Part shown: piece after piece, positions 13,926-16,821 of the stretch
Numbering within the stretch: the first letter of the stretch is position 1
Layout: every line of letters starts with the position of its first letter
Assembly: GCF_959020145.1 (NCBI RefSeq)
Contig: NZ_CAUEQY010000025.1
Location: forward strand, 1-16,821
Source: an uncultured Bifidobacterium sp.
GTDB taxonomy: Bacteria > Actinomycetota > Actinomycetes > Actinomycetales > Bifidobacteriaceae
Direction of reading: 5' to 3'
DNA length: 16,821 bases
Translations under genes and position numbers: made by a program
Notes under the pieces: generated by a model
Told to the model about the DNA's origin: nothing
Seen by the model: only the letters and a program-made list of their open reading frames with translations
Databases searched by the model: none

Positions 13926-15194
13926 ATGCGAGCATTTTCTCTGGTTACGTTGAGTCCGGAGGCGTTTGACGATTTTTCCGCACATCACGCGGACGGCAAC
14001 TTCCAGCAGACCTCTGCCGCAGGCCGTCTGCGTGCCGGCCAAGGGATCGAAGTGGAATACCTTGGCGTTCAAGAAAACGGCACAATCGTTGCGGGAGCGC
14101 TGTTCGAAACGCATCGCAGCCGCCTTTCCACCTTCAGTGTGGTGCACGATGGCCCCTTGTGTGACTATCGCGATCGCGAATTGACCGAATATTTCATGAC
14201 CCAACTCAAGCAGCACGCGAAGGCGAAAGGTTCCGCACAGATGGAAATCGTGCCGGAAATGCCATACTGCCTGCATGACTCGCGTGGCGGCGAACTGCCA
14301 GCCGACCAAGGTGGTGCTCCTGCTGATGATGCCGTGGAAACGTTGAAAAACCTCGGCTTCATGCATGACGGCTTCACCATCGGCTACACTGCGGTGCCGC
14401 GCTGGCGTTACCTGAAAGACCTGACTGGCATTACCGACGAAAAGTCACTGCTCAAGTCGTATGACAAGCGCACGCAGTGGAGCGTGAAACGTGCCGCATC
14501 CATGGGCGTGCATGTGCGCGAGCTAGGCGAAGACGAGCTGCAGGTGTTTGCCGACATCGAGCAGGCCACCGCCGAACGCCGTAATTTCGAATATCGTGGT
14601 GAAGCCTACTTCCGCAAGTTCAAGCAAGCTTACGGCAGCAAAGCCCACTTCATGGTGGCGCAGATTCACATCGGCGAATACATTGCCGACATGGAATCCA
14701 AGTGTGACGCCTTGCGGAAGAAGGTCGATGTGCTGCAGGCCAAGTACGACGAGCATCCGACCACCAAAACGGAACGCCAGCTAGGGGAGGAATCCCGAAA
14801 CTTGGCGGCGGCGGAAAAACGTTTGACCGAGGCGGCCGAGTACGCCAAAGACGGTGACGTGCTTCCGGCGGCAGCATCCCTATTCGTGGAACACGCTCGT
14901 GAAACGGTGTATCTGTTCTCGGGCAGTGTGGAAAAGTACAAGCCGTTCTACGCTTCCGCGCTCATTCAGCATGATGCCATGCTGCATTTGTGTGTGGAAC
15001 GCGGTGTGACCCGCTACAACTTCTACGGCATCAACGGCGTGTTCGACGATCCGGAAGATGAGGGTCGTGGCGTACTCGAATTCAAGCAAGGCTTCAACGG
15101 GTACGTCGAGGAACTCATGGGCTCATTCGTGCTTCCCGTACGCCCGCTGACCTTCAAACTCAAGACCGCCCTCCGCAAACTCCTGCGCCACTAG
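13926..15194 (+). CDS. FemAB/MurM-type peptidoglycan bridge aminoacyltransferase (copy 1)
   Basis: Transfers amino acids from aminoacyl-tRNA to the stem-peptide side chain of lipid-linked peptidoglycan precursors, at the cytoplasmic face of the membrane. The 422-residue product has two GNAT-like domains. The first opens with SPEAFDDFSAHHADGNFQQT, the conserved substrate-groove start; the second spans about 140-240 and resumes after the arm. Between them is a charged helical hairpin (about 252-310) like the seryl-tRNA-synthetase-like arm of FemA. The C-terminal core includes RYNFYGINGVFDDPED and VLEFKQGFNGYVEEL, typical of the family. The start ATG 13926 has AGGA four bases upstream. A paralogue follows 227 bp downstream of its stop. 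The amino acid added cannot be told from sequence; Ser, Ala and Thr occur in bifidobacterial bridges. Confidence 0.93.
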   Translation: MRAFSLVTLSPEAFDDFSAHHADGNFQQTSAAGRLRAGQGIEVEYLGVQENGTIVAGALFETHRSRLSTFSVVHDGPLCDYRDRELTEYFMTQLKQHAKAKGSAQMEIVPEMPYCLHDSRGGELPADQGGAPADDAVETLKNLGFMHDGFTIGYTAVPRWRYLKDLTGITDEKSLLKSYDKRTQWSVKRAASMGVHVRELGEDELQVFADIEQATAERRNFEYRGEAYFRKFKQAYGSKAHFMVAQIHIGEYIADMESKCDALRKKVDVLQAKYDEHPTTKTERQLGEESRNLAAAEKRLTEAAEYAKDGDVLPAAASLFVEHARETVYLFSGSVEKYKPFYASALIQHDAMLHLCVERGVTRYNFYGINGVFDDPEDEGRGVLEFKQGFNGYVEELMGSFVLPVRPLTFKLKTALRKLLRH

Positions 15195-15266
15195 CTATTA
15201 GCTCACCTTCCGCTTGGAGGATTCTGGGTGGGGGCTTATAGGTGCGCGAGGGTTATGTGAACGCTG

Positions 15267-15295
15267 TTGACGGCGACTGTAGGCCGGACTAGGTT
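15267..15295 (+). promoter_or_regulatory. Candidate promoter for the second fem gene
   Basis: TTGACG (15267-15272) and TAGGTT (15290-15295) are separated by 17 bases. The -35 matches consensus at five of six positions; the -10 matches at three. It lies in the 225-bp gap after fem copy 1, which otherwise shows no gene or clear terminator. Confidence 0.4.
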
Positions 15296-15489
15296 ATCGC
15301 TTTTGGTGAAAAGGGATTTTAGCCAGTTGGGATAGTGAAAGGTAGTTACGGATCGTGATGCGCGAAGTGAATGCGAGTGAGGAACAAGAGCAAGAATCGT
15401 CTGAATGGAATGTGCGCTAGCTGAGCGGTAGTGAGTTTGATGAGCTTTCCGCCGCGAGCAGATACGGCGGATTCCAGCAGACTTCCGAA

Positions 15490-16659
15490 ATGGCGGCATT
15501 GGCTCAGTCCGACGGCATGCAAACGCAATACGTCGGATTGGTGGATTCGCACGATGCTCCGGTGGCTGGCGCGTTGGTGGCTTTTTCGCAAGGGCGTTTC
15601 GGCGTGGAAGGCTCGTTATGGCTTGGCCCGTTGTGCAATGGGAATAACAGAGAGCAGATGACCGCGTTGACCGAAGGTTTGCGCGAGGCCGCCGAACGGG
15701 TTCACGCCATCAGCCTGACGTGCTGGCCCAACCAGGTGTATTGCGTTCGTGATTCGCAAGGCAAGGCCATGGCCGAACCCAATGATGAGATGGTGCGGGA
15801 GTACGAGCGGCTGGGTTGGAAGCATGCTGGCTTTACCCGTGGATACGATGCCCTGATGAACCGTTGGAATTACGTCAAGGACTTGAGAGAGTTCTCGAAC
15901 GCCGGCGAGCTGCTCGCTTCGTATGCGAAGAACACGCGTCGTAACGTCAAGATCGCGCGGAACAGCGGCGTGGAGGTTCGACGCCTGAATCGCAGTGAGC
16001 TGAACGTGTTCCACGATATTTGCGAGCTGAGTAGCGAACGCCAGCATTTCGCCAACCGTAGCCTTGATTACTTCGAACGCGTATATGATGCGTTTGGAGA
16101 CAAGGCCGAGTTCATGGTGGCGGAAGTGCATCTTGACCGCTATTTGCAATCCTGGGAGGAAAAGCTGGCGAAGTTCTCGAAAGACGTGGAACGCTTGGAG
16201 CGTTCGCTTGAGCATACGAAGTACCCGGATGATGTGCGCAAGAAGCTCGATACGGCTCAGAAGAATGTGGAGTCCGCACGTCGCCGCATTGAGGATGCGA
16301 ACGAGCGCATCGCTCGTGATGGCGAGGTGGTGCCGGTCGCCGTAGGTCTGTTCATGTGGCATGAACGCGAGCTGGTGTATTTCTCCAGCGGATCCGACGA
16401 TCGTTACGCCAAGTTCTACGCGCCCACCGCCTTACAGCATGAGATGATGTCGCGTTGCTTGGAACGCGGAGTGACGCGGTACAACTTCTATGGCATTTCG
16501 GGAGTGTTCGACGATCCGGAAGACGATGGACGCGGCGTGCTCGAGTTCAAGCAGGGCTTCAACGGCTACGTTGAGGAACTGCCGGGCGAATTCACGCTTC
16601 CGGTGAGCAAGCTGCGCTACGGCGTGAGCGATTTGGCCCACAAACTCCTGCGCCACTAG
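15490..16659 (+). CDS. FemAB/MurM-type bridge aminoacyltransferase (copy 2), 5' end damaged
   Basis: Paralogue of the preceding gene; from the first ATG (15490) it encodes 389 residues. It shares with copy 1 the helical arm (about 215-277), the RYNFYGISGVFDDPED and VLEFKQGFNGYVEEL segments and the LLRH end. The start is abnormal. Codons 15421-15489, in the same frame, read LSGSEFDELSAASRYGGFQQTSE and align with SPEAFDDFSAHHADGNFQQTS of copy 1, yet contain no ATG, GTG or TTG, and an in-frame TAG stands at 15418-15420. Starting at 15490 would lose the family's N-terminal strand and FQQT motif, and there is no ribosome binding site there. Either translation begins at the CTG 15421, or a nonsense mutation has inactivated or shortened the gene. 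The rest of the frame is intact, so any loss is recent. Confidence 0.8.
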   Translation: MAALAQSDGMQTQYVGLVDSHDAPVAGALVAFSQGRFGVEGSLWLGPLCNGNNREQMTALTEGLREAAERVHAISLTCWPNQVYCVRDSQGKAMAEPNDEMVREYERLGWKHAGFTRGYDALMNRWNYVKDLREFSNAGELLASYAKNTRRNVKIARNSGVEVRRLNRSELNVFHDICELSSERQHFANRSLDYFERVYDAFGDKAEFMVAEVHLDRYLQSWEEKLAKFSKDVERLERSLEHTKYPDDVRKKLDTAQKNVESARRRIEDANERIARDGEVVPVAVGLFMWHERELVYFSSGSDDRYAKFYAPTALQHEMMSRCLERGVTRYNFYGISGVFDDPEDDGRGVLEFKQGFNGYVEELPGEFTLPVSKLRYGVSDLAHKLLRH

Positions 16660-16698
16660 TTTTAGGGGGGTTTCAGCCATGCTTGGCGCGACGCGGAT

Positions 16699-16727
16699 TT
16701 GCGTGGGGTGAGACTTTCTGGTACGCT
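16699..16727 (+). promoter_or_regulatory. Candidate promoter of the tRNA gene
   Basis: TTGCGT (16699-16704) and TACGCT (16722-16727) are spaced by 17 bases and lie 39 bases before the mature tRNA 5' end. Matches to consensus are partial (TTG and T-A---T), so the call is tentative. No terminator is evident between the fem copy 2 stop and the tRNA, so read-through from fem is also possible. Confidence 0.3.
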
Positions 16728-16766
16728 TTATGTCTTGTGCGCGGATGGCGTGTGCTTCCGGGCATT

Positions 16767-16821
16767 GCCACTTTAGCTCAGTCGGTAGAGCGGCTCACTC
16801 GTAATGAGCAGGTCGACAGTT
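16767..16821 (+). tRNA. tRNA-Thr, anticodon CGT, cut by window end
   Basis: Acceptor strand GCCACTT (16767-16773) and D arm GCTC/GAGC (16776-16779, 16788-16791) with GG in the loop. The anticodon stem is GCTCA/TGAGC (16793-16797, 16805-16809) around CTCGTAA, giving anticodon CGT (16800-16802) that reads threonine codon ACG. A five-base variable loop and the first T-stem bases GACAG are also present. The 3' part of the T arm and the acceptor lie beyond the window. Confidence 0.93.

Noticed and set aside
15195..15420. Possible small gene between the fem copies
   Set aside because: Only short frames without ribosome binding sites. The most coding-like part is the lost N-terminus of fem copy 2, reported separately.
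1..16821. CRISPR array, insertion sequence, prophage or toxin-antitoxin pair
   Set aside because: No regularly spaced repeats, transposase or integrase motifs, or paired small toxin/antitoxin genes are visible.

Overview
The window looks like a chromosomal housekeeping stretch from a moderately high-GC actinobacterium, most probably a Bifidobacterium. This rests on gene content (an rnc / rpmF / DUF177 / SepIVA-like / coaD block, a DUF3039 protein, a zinc-ribbon L32, paired FemAB-type ligases with a coiled-coil arm) and GC-rich third codon positions. The genus is inferred from remembered family sequences, not from a search.

Layout. (1) 1-987: 3' part of an ABC-F (Uup-like) ATPase gene. (2) 988-2058: a small accessory patch. 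It holds an AT-richer predicted lipoprotein gene, a 34-codon ORF overlapping its end, and a possible decayed coding fragment on the other strand. (3) 2059-4578, minus strand: ilvB-ilvN (acetolactate synthase large and small subunits) ending in a clear terminator. (4) 4837-8203, minus strand: coaD, a SepIVA/DivIVA-like coiled-coil gene, DUF177 and rpmF are closely spaced. A terminator follows rpmF, then rnc with its own upstream region. (5) 8321-8647: DUF3039 protein, convergent with a YghZ/Gpr-type aldo-keto reductase (8847-9857, minus). An unusually long nested hairpin lies between them. (6) The reductase is divergent from a MerR-family regulator (10054-10500). Their shared intergenic region carries a dense set of palindromes typical of a MerR operator. 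(7) 10668-12243, minus: rph and rdgB, with a bidirectional terminator between rdgB and the MerR gene. (8) 12530-16659, plus: pncB (NAD salvage), then two paralogous FemAB/MurM-type peptidoglycan-bridge ligases. (9) 16767-end: the first three quarters of a tRNA-Thr(CGT).

Functionally the window mixes RNA processing (RNase III, RNase PH), ribosome assembly (L32, DUF177, ABC-F), cofactor and nucleotide metabolism (CoaD, PncB, RdgB), branched-chain amino acid synthesis, and cell envelope/division (SepIVA-like protein, FemAB pair).

The most interesting points are these. The second fem gene has lost its normal start: coding homology runs 23 codons upstream of its first ATG and stops at an in-frame TAG. 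A tRNA-Thr lies directly beside tRNA-dependent bridge ligases. A 12-bp hairpin sits immediately before the first fem ribosome binding site. The AKR/MerR operator is elaborate. Two decayed reading frames appear to meet near 1791. I see no CRISPR array, insertion sequence, phage gene or clearly novel multi-gene system.
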